A stretch of DNA of 64,000 nucleotides from Neurospora tetrasperma FGSC 2508. Its lineage: Eukaryota > Ascomycota > Sordariomycetes > Sordariales > Sordariaceae. This document shows, piece after piece, positions 47,701 to 58,499 of this stretch. The notes under the pieces are model-generated. The model was not told the DNA's origin and ran no database searches. It saw only the letters and a list, made by a program, of their open reading frames with translations. Position 1 is the first letter of the stretch, and every line of letters begins with the position of its first letter. The translations under genes were made by a program, and so were the position numbers. The stretch covers positions 2,552,744 through 2,616,743 of the forward strand of contig NW_009799104.1 of the NCBI RefSeq assembly GCF_000213175.1. Direction: 5' to 3'.

Positions 47701-49206
47701 ACACAGCAGGGCAGCCAGCCACAGATCATACTCTTCTACCGCTGAAGGGCACAAGATGATGCTGAGATTGAGATGTGGACTGGTGATCTCCAGCGACGGC
47801 CGGCCGCCTCTCTCCATCCGACTGAGCGGAAGTACACGACATCCACGAAGATCCGGTATCAAAAGGGAGATAGAAGAAGAAGAGCTACCCTCTCCCGAGT
47901 CGCTCACTAAGCTCCCCTTCTCCTCATCTATATAACATATACCACCATACCATAGGCCTCCCATGTCTTTCAGGTACTGGGCCTCTCCGCGCATCCTTCC
48001 GCACAGGTTTTTCATCAAGAGCAAGACATTGTTGGCATCCCGCGTAGGGACAGGCAACGGCAAGGAGTCAACTGACGGCTGAGGTGATGAGAAGGGAGAA
48101 GGTGGTTGGGAGGCGGCAGGTTTTTTGGTGAGCCGGGTCCTCGCCGTTGACAGTTTTCTCTCCTTGTGTCCAGCCGCAGCTGCCATGTGGTGAGTGTCCG
48201 GCGACCCATACGAGTTGAAGTGCGGCTGGGGCAGAGGCCTCAAGTCATCTACGACAGCCACCGAGCCGGACGATGAGACTGAACCGATGCGGTGACGGTT
48301 CTCGGTCACAAGTTGCTGCCGGAAGGCACTGTCCAAAGTATGGGTCCTGGGGCGAAAATTCGACAAGGACGGCCGTGACGGTGGACTTGACGAGGCGCTG
48401 TCGAGAGAGCCGGCCAGACCCTCTCCAAACACCATGCCCTGGCGTCGCGTGGGGAGGCTAGACGGAGTTGCAGTGACGGGACCAGATGGGCTGCCAACCG
48501 GAATGGGTGCAGGCGCCGTCTTACTCATCACAGGGCCGGCAGCACCGGGCATGGACCGGGGCGAAGTTTCGGGAGAGATGGAGGGAAATGATCCGGGCCG
48601 CTGTGGCAGGGCTGCGGAGTTCGCATTGCCGCTGGGTGCAGACATATCGAACGTAACCTCAGCCGGCTCCGGGGTGGCGGCTCTGACGGTGGCGGCAGGG
48701 CGGGCGGCGGGGCGGAAATTATCATTACCGCTGCCGCTGCTGCTGCCGTTGTCGGTGGGGGTGAATGTGGTTGTGGCTGTGGCTGTGAATGAAGGTGAAG
48801 GTGAGGGTGAGGGTGAGGGGGAGGGGGAGGGCGAGGGTGCTAGTGAGAGTGAGGAGAAGCTAGCTGGCATTTTGGCCAGAGCAAGCACAGGGGCGGACTC
48901 GACAGCAAAAGGGAGGGTCGTGGCCTTGACCGCGGCCTTGACCGTGATCGTGGCCGAGTCCTGCGCTGTGTTCTGAACCGAGCGGTCAGGTACCGAAAGC
49001 GGCGCGGTGACTCCGCCGTCTCGGGAGAATGCTGAAGCGTCCGCAAGGACAGGGACGGAGGTGCGATCATGGCTAGAGGTACGGTTGCGGTCACGGTCAC
49101 TGGGGCCCTGTAGGCCGGGACTTGGTTGGCTCCCTACACCTCTGTCACCACGACCGCTACCGCTGCCTCCAGCACTTCCCAGCACAACCGGGTGCCTCCC
49201 TTCCAT
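44776..49206 (-). CDS. RasGAP domain protein, Bud2/SynGAP-like, with PH-like and C2 domains
   Basis: Large single-exon GTPase-activating protein of 1476 aa. The first 380 residues are disordered and Ser/Pro/Ala-rich, with an (SP)n run from a GAGGGT-type repeat near 48.8 kb. Two PH-like regions follow (about 395-530 and 550-690), then a C2 domain (about 705-830, including FAEVILDGE and TKNPFWREDCEF). The RasGAP domain (about 930-1190) carries the arginine finger in FRGNSL (R977) and the conserved FLRFLCPAILNP. The PH-C2-GAP order and FLRF-CPAI variant suit the Bud2/SynGAP branch better than Ira-type GAPs. In yeast Bud2 acts on Rsr1 in polarity. The Ras-family target here is inferred only. The tail is Ser/Gly-rich. 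Confidence 0.9.
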   Translation of the reverse strand: MEGRHPVVLGSAGGSGSGRGDRGVGSQPSPGLQGPSDRDRNRTSSHDRTSVPVLADASAFSRDGGVTAPLSVPDRSVQNTAQDSATITVKAAVKATTLPFAVESAPVLALAKMPASFSSLSLAPSPSPSPSPSPSPSPSFTATATTTFTPTDNGSSSGSGNDNFRPAARPAATVRAATPEPAEVTFDMSAPSGNANSAALPQRPGSFPSISPETSPRSMPGAAGPVMSKTAPAPIPVGSPSGPVTATPSSLPTRRQGMVFGEGLAGSLDSASSSPPSRPSLSNFRPRTHTLDSAFRQQLVTENRHRIGSVSSSGSVAVVDDLRPLPQPHFNSYGSPDTHHMAAAAGHKERKLSTARTRLTKKPAASQPPSPFSSPQPSVDSLPLPVPTRDANNVLLLMKNLCGRMRGEAQYLKDMGGLWYGGICYIDEEKGSLVSDSGEGSSSSSISLLIPDLRGCRVLPLSRMERGGRPSLEITSPHLNLSIILCPSAVEEYDLWLAALLCWQQLRPSGTKNTMTRSGSSVALPPLRSEMQRRASSSGLREATVIKVGRVMLWDKGLATSPRAIVKRPSARDLQIPHMAWKRVSCILSDNGELKLMTEHDVSLLAMIELSQLSRSAIQQLDKTVLNENYCIGIFPIYSPTSTQLSILRPVYISLESRLLFEAWFALLRAFAVPDLYGLDPTSRGRVYEVTNLNSAPKGEVFRVEKTVKVRVTEARLRSRTFAQEGNLMERQNKSIADPDPAVGNYFAEVILDGEVRGRTSIKFNTKNPFWREDCEFTDLPPSLPYLSVVLKRIVGNPESFSHQLQATLGLPKTGQLSEALCGAVDIPLHLLERGKDHEQWLQVYDVRQQSIGTMLLKVHHEEVVVLQSREYQPLSEILHRFGSGLTTQIADVMPGNLRKLAEIFVNIFQVSGKATEWLVTLVEEEIDAIGSQTASKQSRFNQRLMSNDSIASTDKMWQTVQDMSRTLPGEASLLFRGNSLLTQAFEIYMRRLGKEYLEETLAEKIRDINELDLDCEVDPSRMQNGDDIQQHWAKLIELTSAVWRCIASSAHRLPSEIRHVLKYIRAVAEDRYGHFHRTATAVYTSVSGFLFLRFLCPAILNPKLFGLLRDHPKPRAQRTLTLIAKTIQALANLNISSKKETWMEPMTEFLQKQRQPFKDFADAVCAIPAESTSTSVPAPYSTPLTILGRLSPLAREGFPSLPYLVDHARNFAALAKLWAKVHPESDWDSSNCEGDLLHFHRLCTTLHQRAMHCFAQMETRRSAGETTSRPPDERLRLSDALDNLSYGDVLGLSAHGNATGIFWIDGGSIAPGSSGSEMDGPVIGGGSSSSSSISSRDIRNASSAIRQGSKSSEQLSSMSGGSVKGLRNGMQAPRKFLTGFIRKTRTASPEFGNGGSPGHGFITGTMVPEAGSTSAVASASATAAGKENGRERDRGAEREKDSKEKHPGKDARASSGKSQGDRHHTAHQHWHEKGI

Positions 49207-50077
49207 TGCTGCCGCAACCGTGGTCCCACGAGCAAGTCCTGGCCGGGAGACTTGTGTTCAATGCAGAAACGAAGGGGAATGCGACGTCGCAAACCATCTG
49301 GAAATAGGACAACAGCGCCGGCCTCGTCTTGCTCCGCTGTTCAGGCTGGAGCCCCTCGAGGATGGGACTTGGAGACGTCGACAGCGACGTCGGCGGCGAG
49401 TATCGTATCGATGGACCGCAGGTAGACACACCTCAGGGCCAGACGAATGCAGGTTGGCAATGCATCATACCATGTATCCAATATGGCAGAGCCGCTCTCC
49501 TGCGTGGAATCTGACCTGAATCCTGCCCGCCTTGGACCCTTCCAGAGGTATTCTCGTCGGCCCAGGCGAGCCAGGGTACTGAAGCTTTTTTTGGGGGGGG
49601 GGGGGAGGGGGGGTGGTGTGGGGGTTTAGGGGCACAGCAGGACGGGGTTAGGCGGGTATGTACACATACTGGGCAATACAGAACTAGGGACGAGCCTAGC
49701 TGCCTAGGTACCTAGGTACGGCACTACGTCTCCACCCTTGGCAGCAGTGACGAGGTCCACCCCAGCAACGTCATGAATGACACCAAGTCCAAACTCGAGA
49801 TGAGAATCTGGTGTTGATTGCATGGGCAATGGAGTCGGCAAATATGGATGGTAGATATGGCAGCCGTACAACAAACCATAACACGGCTTTGGGAGGCATA
49901 TAGTAGACAAGGTCGGTTTAGATGGAGATCGCTCGCTACCTCAGCAGCATAAACTTTGTCCACTGTGCACCAACTATGCACCATAACAGCCAACAACATG
50001 GTACAGTGAGGACGGGGAACCGAAACAAAGTATAGGTAGTATTACCAACAGTCCCAGCCGTTCCAACATGAGTCAAC
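49207..50077. other. Intergenic region upstream of RasGAP
   Basis: About 0.9 kb separating two minus-strand genes. It contains a G-rich homopolymer run at about 49589-49625 and AGGTACCT at 49706. The RasGAP promoter and 3' end of the next gene lie here. No gene is supported. Confidence 0.5.
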
Positions 50078-51165
50078 TTAGAATCCTTCTCCTGCCATGA
50101 TGGTGCGACCACCTCCATACCATAGCGTGCCGTCCCGCACTTCAAGCCCCTTCTCCTGACCGACAATCCACTCGCCCATGAACTCGCCGTCGACAGCGTC
50201 CCACACTTGGGTCTCCAGCCATTCATTGATCTCTTCAATCCCCCGAATCCAGCTTTGCCGCGCCAGAGGTGTTGCGTGATCCTCTTGGTCGAGAAATCGC
50301 CCGAGCGTGATATGAGCGCTAGGAACCACGTACCTCGACCTGACCTCAACCCCGGTCTTCTTCACTGCCTCGAACAGGTCTCTGCGGAGATGGTGGTACG
50401 TGTACCCGTCATGCTCCTCGGCTGCCGGGACGAACGACACGGCAATGGCCGAGAGATCATAGGATATCATGGGTCTCACCAACCGGACCCGATGCAGAAA
50501 CGTCAGGTTCGTCAACAGCGGTATCGCCGGTCGTATCGACGACAAAAGGCTCGCAATTTCGTCCGAGGTCTGCGAGTGCGCCAGCTCAAGTGTCGTCATG
50601 TGCATACGGTGTGTAGGCATGAGCCATAAATCTAGGTCGCACCCCATCAGTCATTCCACGATACGCGCAGACCCGGGGCAAGCAGCAAGGGAGAGTGGCT
50701 GACGCACTAGGAGCCGCCTTCTGGAGAAGGGTTTGCAAATGGGAAGCCAGTTTCAAAATGTGCTCTGGTGGTCTTGCCCAGACGACAAGACAGTGTCGTG
50801 GGTCTCGGAATCCAGGCTGGACCGACGGTCTTTCGAGCCGAAATAATACAGGGTCGACAATCAGCTCCTTGAAGTCGGCTGACAAGAACTGCTGTTCTTG
50901 TTGGAGGTTCCGTGTCAGTCGATGACTGGCATACAACGATTGTATCTCGGCCTGGACGTTGAGCGCTGAGCGGTGAGTAGAGCTTCAAACACCCGCAACT
51001 TTTCGCCCTGGCATGGAGGGAGAGAGCATCAACCGAGGCACCTACGGGATGGTCATTGCAAATTTGTATGAGGGCATCGTATGGGTTCTCTCCTGGTCTG
51101 ATCTTGACACCAGAGAGGTGTTCCAGCTTGCTTATTGCATCGACTGATTCGATCACGGGCTTCAT
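50078..51165 (-). CDS. 2H phosphoesterase-like protein (RNA ligase/cyclic phosphodiesterase fold, 3 exons)
   Basis: Exons 51165-51046, 50951-50708 and 50631-50078 join in phase to about 305 aa. The two HxT motifs of the 2H superfamily are present: HMTTLEL with H132 and HITLGRF with H228. The spacing of about 96 residues and the flanking strand pattern fit the fold of 2',5' RNA ligases and cyclic nucleotide phosphodiesterases. The N-terminal 40 residues (MKPVIESVDAISKLEHLSG) precede a segment IVDPVLFRLERPS. Donors are GTAGGT and GTGCGT. The frame is open upstream to 51333, but an ATG there adds residues of poor character, so I prefer 51165. Substrate unknown; RNA 2',3'-cyclic ends are a family guess. 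Confidence 0.82.
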
Positions 51166-51742
51166 TGTGTGTTTGCTAGGACGAAAGGGGCCGAAGCAGA
51201 TGACGAATGCAGGTTTTTTTCCAGCCGAGTGCCCAAACTGCACGGTGAGTAGGTGTGTAATGTTGAACCTGTGCCGGCCCTTTTGTTTAGTGGTCGGTAC
51301 TGCTTGATTGACTGAAAGGACAACATATGTCATAAACGGTCGATACAGTACTATTGGGCACTCCTTCCAAAACCTAGGTATCTTCAGCTTTACAAACCCT
51401 TTTTAGTACACCAAGGTAGATCATTCGTAAATACTACAACACCAAGTACCATCCGCGAAACACCGAGACACTTGATTACTACCTCTACTTACTAATACCC
51501 CACCAATTCCATGCATTCAAACTCCCATTTAAAAGGATCAAGTGGGCAGGCTGAGTGAATGAGACTATTGTGCATAAGGCTGGTGGTGATTATCAGCCGC
51601 CACATGGGCCGTCCAACACCGAACTCCGGACAGCAGGTCAAGTCAAGCAAGCCATGCCACAATGATTGCACTGGCCGCCGGCCTGCTAGTTGCATGTAAC
51701 CATCAAGGCAATGGTGTTCCCACACAGCAATGCGCTCTTTAA
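51166..51742. other. Intergenic region
   Basis: Spacer between the 2H phosphoesterase start and the ureidoglycolate lyase end (both minus). No gene or repeat is recognised. Confidence 0.5.
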
Positions 51743-52513
51743 TTACAGTTTACTCGCTCTCGATTGAGGTTGAAGGCGGATCGTGACAGTGGACGGACCA
51801 AACAAAACCTCTTGACAGTCTTCCACGGAGACCTCGTTGGCGAACTGGAAAACGAAGAAATCAATCGCCTTGTCAGCTGGGCCAAGGGCCACCATTGGGG
51901 AGTGCCACGTGCCTGCCCCGTAGGTTACAGCCTGGTCCGTAGTGGCGATGAAAGCACGGAGGCCCTTTAGGTCGGGTAGCCCTCGACCCGGCAACTCTCG
52001 ATTAGCGATCGTGCCAGGAGGCCGCGAGGAGGGAACTGGCAGCTGTTGGTCTTGGGCACTCGGCGAGAGGCTTGGGGCGACAACGACCAAGTATCGACTT
52101 TGTGGATCGGCACGGAGTGGGACAAATGTTTGACTGGTAAACGGATGGCGCTCGAGGACGGTGACCGGGAAGACTTCCCGCTCGACCCCGGCTTCGAGTC
52201 GCCGAGGGAGCGCCCGTGATGCACACGTAAACATGTTGGAAACGGCCACTCCGGTTCGGCCGCTCGGTGCCTGGTCGTAGAGGTTTTCTATCCGTGAAAC
52301 GTGCTGGTACTTGATTGCCGTCCCCTGGTTGGCGACAATGGCATCGAAGGGCATGCCTGCCGTGTCGTTGGCCTTTGCGGCCATGGCAGGGTGGAGGTTG
52401 GGTTGTGGATTGGCAACCGCATCACCAAATGGCTTAAACGCTTCCAGTTCAAGCGGTACCGCATCAACCACCATGTCCAGTCCGTTTAGTCTTATCTTGA
52501 TGGGGGTAGCCAT
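51743..52513 (-). CDS. DAL3: Ureidoglycolate lyase, peroxisomal (purine degradation)
   Basis: Single-exon protein of 256 aa in the ureidoglycolate lyase/hydrolase family. It splits ureidoglycolate to glyoxylate and urea, the last step of allantoin use as a nitrogen source. Characteristic elements: FDAIVANQGTAIKYQHV near residue 57, HPFTSQTFVPL, RYLVVVAPS, LPDLKGLRAFIATTDQAVTYGAGTWHSPMVALG and IDFFVFQFANE. The protein ends in SKL, a textbook type-1 peroxisomal targeting signal. A single GATA-like AGATAG lies about 63 bases upstream (52576-52581). GATA factors such as AreA control this pathway in fungi, but one site is weak evidence. This is the last intact gene before the AT-rich block. Confidence 0.92.
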   Translation of the reverse strand: MATPIKIRLNGLDMVVDAVPLELEAFKPFGDAVANPQPNLHPAMAAKANDTAGMPFDAIVANQGTAIKYQHVSRIENLYDQAPSGRTGVAVSNMFTCASRALPRRLEAGVEREVFPVTVLERHPFTSQTFVPLRADPQSRYLVVVAPSLSPSAQDQQLPVPSSRPPGTIANRELPGRGLPDLKGLRAFIATTDQAVTYGAGTWHSPMVALGPADKAIDFFVFQFANEVSVEDCQEVLFGPSTVTIRLQPQSRASKL

Positions 52514-52653
52514 TGCTTAGTCGTGAACAGCTGTACCCCTTTTGTTGTTGTGAGGACGTCGTCCTTTGACAGGAGAGATAGAGGCAAGGCGATCTGATTC
52601 CGTCTGAACAGCACTAGTGTTCGGGGCGGCAAGCCGCGGCCCTTCCGTATGGG

Positions 52654-52738
52654 TGCAAGGCTGGATTCTGGGTTGTTACGTGCAGAGCTGGATTCTGGGA
52701 TGTGGCCCGTGTAGAGCTGGATTCTAGGTTGTAGCCCG
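52654..52738. repeat. Three-unit tandem repeat, about 27-29 bp each
   Basis: Units at 52654-52680, 52681-52709 and 52710-52738 share the core GCTGGATTCTRGG and a TG(C/T)A..G start. Differences include indels and C/T, G/A changes. They lie 140-225 bases upstream of the ureidoglycolate lyase start, directly at the border of the AT-rich block. Confidence 0.85.
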
Positions 52739-52789
52739 TGCACACACACTCCACACACAAACGAATATAGCTAAAATGATCCAAACTAC

Positions 52790-55700
52790 TTTCAAATCCT
52801 TTTATTTTACAATATAACTACTACTAACTACTACCTCTCCTAATCTTTAAAAATCCTATACACCTTTACTAATTCGAATCTACCCTATATGTACTTATTA
52901 TTAATATAGTAAGTACATTCTAAATACGCGCGTAATTTTTCTTAGTATATTGATACACCTTTCCAATAGTTCTTACTTTAATATTATAATACCCTTTAAA
53001 CTTAAGGTTCGTAATACGATTAAAAAAAAATGACTAAGTAGTATTTACTACTCCTATTAGTATAGAGTCTAAAAATATTAAAGAATCTTATATAAACCTG
53101 CCGCTCTCTATATAGGATTTCTTTATTATTATATAAGAATTTACTAGTCCTACTATAATTCTCTCTAACCCTATCCTACCTGTAGTATAATCGGTAAATA
53201 ATTGTATAAAGGTATTGAAAGACTATAAATTATATAATATTAAGATCGCTGGGATGGATATTATCTACGATACTCATAAATAGTAAGAGGGTAAAAGAAT
53301 AAGCTGGAGTATTACTAAGCTTTTAAATATATTTATAAATAATTACTGTATACTCCTTTTAAATATTTTTATTTCCGTAAGGCTAACCCTTCTACCCTAT
53401 AAGCTATACGTAATTTTATATTTAGAAGTTCAGCCCTTAGTATTTAGAGTATTAAAATTATATTCAATTATAATCTCTATATTAAAACATAATTAATTAT
53501 AGTTGTAGGTTATAAAATTCCGTACAGTACTTGTACGTTGCGTAGAACTTTTAAAAAGTGCTATAGAATAAATAATATTACTTTAAAAATATATAATAAT
53601 TACTATTATAATGGCAGGGGTATATAATATCCGAATGATATTAAGTATACACCTTCTACGACCTCCTGCAACTCTAGAAAGTATATTATAAATGGTGAAA
53701 AGGTTATGGAAAGCCCGGCCGCGGCTAAAAAAGTACATTTAAATAGTACTAGTAAAGTTTATTCTACCTTTACTATATAAATAGCTACTATTCTAACTAC
53801 CCTATAAATATCCTTTATATATTTTTCTATATAATTAAAACTAGCACTCCCTTCTATAATTACCTTTAGTATAGTATTATATTCGCTCTTATAAAGATAC
53901 TATACGGGTTCCTAGCCCCCCCCCCCCCCTCCCCTCCACCCTATTCCGAGAATAATAAATAGGATATAATTTAATATTATAACTAATCAATTTTTAGTTA
54001 TAGCTACTACCTTTAAAACTACTATAAATGTAAAAAGGGCGCTAGAGAAATCTTGGTGGATATAAAGGTTAGATTATAGAAAGTATATAGAATTTATAGA
54101 AAGTATATAGAATTTCTAGTTTGTAGTTAGAAATAATCAGAGTATCTACCTTTATATAATAGATTTATTAATTACAGTTACTTTCTTACTCTATATATCT
54201 ACCTATAAATATAATATAATATACAAATAATCGATTGAGAAAAGACTAATATATATATAAATAATAATAAGGTAGTCTACTCGTACTATTGGAAACGTCT
54301 TACTGGACTGTACCCCACCTTTTTCCCCACGTCTAACTCAACCCTACACACCCACTACCAACCCGCACTAGTCCCGCTCGTACCGTACCTGCCAAACTCC
54401 CAAATTTCAACCTATTATACCTATTGTACTATAGTTAGTAGCTACCTCAATCAATCCACTACATCGCGCATCGCTATTATTGATAGTATAGATTAGTACA
54501 TTACTTTTTAATATATTTTCCTAGCTAACTGTAATGTAGATAGCCGATGCTGTGACTCAATACGTATACAACCGTAGTGGCGCGGATTGAATATAATAGA
54601 ATAATTATTCAATCAAATTATACAATTGAATTACTTAATTAGATATAATATACGACTACACCGCTAAATACTTTATAAAGTGCGCTATAATAGAGTATAA
54701 GTTTGGACCGTTATATACTAGGTTATGAAAGAATGTAATACCTAGATTTTGTAGGGATTCTAAGCGAAATTTTCGAAAGAATACTTCTACTAGTTAGGAG
54801 TAGGTAGAGTATAGTCCGGTAAGACCTTTTAAATAGTACGAGTAGACTACCTTATAGTAATAAAGAAGGATATAAGGCTGAATATAAAGTAAGAATAAGT
54901 ATAAAGTATAAATATAATGTAAAATTAAATATAAAATAAAATTATTAAAAAGTATAAATATAAAAAAAAAATAGACAAGAGTATATAAAGACCCGTATAC
55001 TAATACTTCTAACTACACTATATTATATAGAAACTTATCCTCCTTAGTCTAAGCTTTATATAAAAGTATCAAAACGTACTATAGTACAATAACCCTACTT
55101 ATAACTACGTAAAACTACCTATAACTAAAAATATAATTCTATAAATTAATACTTATGTAGTAAAAGAACTAACCCTAACTCTTATTCATAATTCTAAAGA
55201 AGCAAAGATATATTAGAAACTATGTACGCTTTAACCTATATATTTATTCGTTATTCTTAATTACTAATATAATATAAGGAGTTATCTTTAACTCGCCTAC
55301 AAAGGATCCTCCTAAAGTCCTTCCCATAATTACTTATTTACCTATTTTAATTATTACTAATATAATACTATTATATATACTACATTTAAAGTATAAATTA
55401 TATAAAAATAGAACAGGCACACCTTTCTATAAAGTAAGCTTACTAAGCTGGAATTTAACAAACTGTAAGTGGATAGTAGAGCGATACGCGGGTATTAGCC
55501 ACTATATATATATTAAAGTTCTACAAAGAAAGAAAGGAGAAAACGCTACCCTCTAGGTGGGTTAGGTACTAGAGTTTAAATAGCCGTGCGCTCTAGTAGT
55601 AGTGCCTTGTAGCCTAAGGTAGTAAGAGAATTAGTCTCTTATAATAAACGTTCAACCTTAGTTAGCCTCTATCCACTTCCCCGCCACCCCGTGGCGCAGT

Positions 55701-58449
55701 CGTTTTGGACCCACAGGGCCAAATAGTATAATATTAGAATTATATCTATATACAGCTTAGACGAAAGTGCTTAATGTGTGTAAGAAATATCCTATCTTAA
55801 TACTAACACTCGATAATTACCTTTCTACAAAAACTACAATTTCAATTAAATAAAGTGTTTAAGGATAGTACAAATAGTATATTTATTTCTTTAAATTTGT
55901 ATTTATATTTCTATAACGTCTTTATTACTTACTACTACTATAGGGGTAACTTTTATTATATACAGAATTATATCTCGAAAGATTATATACTCTTTTTTTT
56001 ATAACCTTATATTATGTTAGGATGTAAGGAAAAGGTAGGTTGAGGTAACTATAATCGCGGCTATGTATAGAGGACGTTAAGCTAGGAATTAATTCAAAAC
56101 TATATTAATAGCTACCGATTATAATAAAGGACGCCTATTCGGACTACTTTTATATTTATATAAATTCTACTCCGATATAGCTGGTAATTATAGAGTTCCC
56201 GATTAGCGTACCGCTACAATACAGCGCTGGAGCGTCCCCTTTATAACTTTATCTTATTGAATATCCTAATATTCCTAAGTTCGAAGTTAGTAAGGCGAGA
56301 GGAGGTATCGGTCGTTTTAATACTCTTAAATAAGAGTTTAATAAAACGATAGAGAATATTAATATTATAGTATTATAGTATTTTATCCCTAGCGGTCCCG
56401 AATTTCCTTTTATACTTATACCAGCCAGTTCCCGGTGCCTAAGGCGGTAGTCCTTTAGTATCCTAATATAACCCCCCCCCTTATAAGTTCTATCTCCGGA
56501 ATTTTTAATTCTTTATTCTAATTCTTAGCGTTAATACCTTTTTTCTTTACAATACTCTTTACTTTATTCTTTAAAACTCTTACGCCTTTAATATACCTAC
56601 GCCTCTTAACCGTTTACTAATATTTTTAGATTATTAAGTCTCTCCCTCCGATTATTTTACTTCTTTTTTTTCTCTAGGCCTAATTCTATTATTATACTTT
56701 CTATCCGAACTTTACTTTTATAATATATAATATTTACTTCCGATTATATATTTTCCTTCTACCTCTTTCCTTCCTACCTTCTAATATTTATAATTATTAC
56801 TCATTTATTCTATTTTCCTTTCCTTACTATTTGTATTTACCTCCCCTCCTTTTTTTTATTCTTTTTTATTTAATTATTCTATTATTTACAATTTCTTTTA
56901 CCCTACTTTGCTTTATATTCGTTTACTCTAATTTGTATTTATATAAGGACTTTTTTTATTATTTATATAATATTCTCTTCCTCCTCCCTTCTTTATTCCT
57001 CTTTCTTCTTCCTTATAATTCTACTTTTATAATTATATTTATTAATTCTTCCCCCGACGAATTTATTAACTTTTCCCCCCTATTTAATTCTAAGGTTACT
57101 TCGGCTATCCCCTCCTCTTTACTAAAGCCGGCCCCTACTATAGATATACGTATTTTTATAACTATCCTACGTACGAACTATTATTTTACCCTCAAGCCTA
57201 ATTGGTATACTTTTCTTTCTCTTCTATTTTTCTTTTATTATACTACTCTACCCTCTTATACTTTTTATTAATTTTGTATAGCGAAGTCCGCCCTTTGGCC
57301 TATATAGGGTATAATATTATTCTAATTCAAATATTCGTAGATATCGGCCTTTATAATTTAAATAAAGTTATTTAATTAATTACTTTATATATTTATTAAA
57401 TTAAGGGTTAATCTTTTTTTTATTATCTTTTATTTCCCTCTTTATTAATACCCTTTAGAATTTATTAAGAAATTGTAGTATATTTTAATATAAGGTAAAT
57501 ATATATTGGAAGTCCTTTATAGTATATATAACCTTCGGAATACTTTATAGGTTATAGCGGCCGAGGTTATAACTCTTATTAACGCTAGTACCCTTTTATT
57601 TACTATTATTTTATAGTACTTATATTAGTACGTATCCTTTTTCTAGAATATAATATAAATGCGCTTAGTAACCGACGGTCTTTATACAATTTTGTTTAGT
57701 ATACTCCGCGCTAACTATTTTAGTATTGAATAGTATTAAGGTTTTAGTTATTATACTATTAATAATATTAATAATAATAGCGGTCCGGTAGCTACTAATA
57801 GCAATCCTTTCGGTAGTAATAATAGTTTTCTAATAAATATTTTAGTATAGAATTCCCCTATTTACGTTACCCCTCCTATTAATTATAGTTAAGGCTTGTA
57901 GTACTTTATTATTAATAGAAAATTAGAGGCTATAGATATAAAATTAAATGAATTATTAGTGCTCGTTCGGGAGGATTATAAAAAGTAAATAGTATATAGT
58001 AGTATTAGTTAATAATATCGATAAGTGCGGTAGTGCGTAGAAGTATTCCTTTTAAATAGGTTTTAATCCTATATTAATTATAATTAGTACCGCCGAAGAA
58101 CTTTTTATTTTGGAGGTAATAATAGAGAATATAAATTATACTTTTCTTAGTACTTTATTAATTTTCTATAATAATTTTAATTTATTTTCTTGCGTTATTA
58201 TTTCGGTATATTACCCTTTTTTCTATTATCCCTCCTATACTTTCTTATATCCCTTCCCTCTTAATTTCTAATTTACAATTGCATTTTATATTTCTATTTT
58301 ACATTTTACGTTTATATTTTACATCTTTATTCTGTATTTTACATCTATATTTTACATTTTACGTCTTTATTTTATATTTTATATTTATATTATACGTTCT
58401 TAGCTTACGTTTTTATTTTGTATTTTTAAAAGCCGAATATTTATTATTT
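52790..58449. other. AT-rich RIP-like block, no intact gene
   Basis: From about 52.79 kb the sequence turns abruptly AT-rich, full of TA steps and poor in CA/TG, as RIP produces. Stops are frequent in all frames. The few long frames (for example 56831-57271) are T-rich translation of pyrimidine-biased DNA and not genes. A small relatively GC-rich island at 54.30-54.42 kb and another near 55.66-55.73 kb escape the trend. Poly-C runs occur near 53918 and 56472. It probably consists of several overlapping dead transposons that I cannot name, apart from those listed. Confidence 0.85.
54264..54860. mobile_element. Small inverted-repeat element in AT-rich block
   Basis: An arm at about 54264-54313 returns as reverse complement at about 54810-54860. 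Both contain AAGGTAGTCTACTCGTACTA and then a diverged GTCTTAC(T/C)GGACT(G/A)TAC. Mismatches are largely transitions. The enclosed 500 bases have no coding frame and include the GC-richer island. It fits a RIP-damaged non-autonomous transposon of about 600 bp. Confidence 0.6.
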
Positions 58450-58499
58450 TCTTACTTTTATCTAATTAATTTTTATCAATTTAATATTCGGCCTACTTT

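Noticed and set aside
52576-52581. GATA-factor site upstream of ureidoglycolate lyase as a stand-alone regulatory feature
   Set aside because: A single six-base match is expected often by chance; mentioned only in the gene entry.
56831-57271. 146-codon plus-strand frame in the AT-rich block
   Set aside because: Composed almost wholly of Phe, Leu, Ile, Tyr and Ser from T-rich DNA; expected in RIP-degraded sequence.
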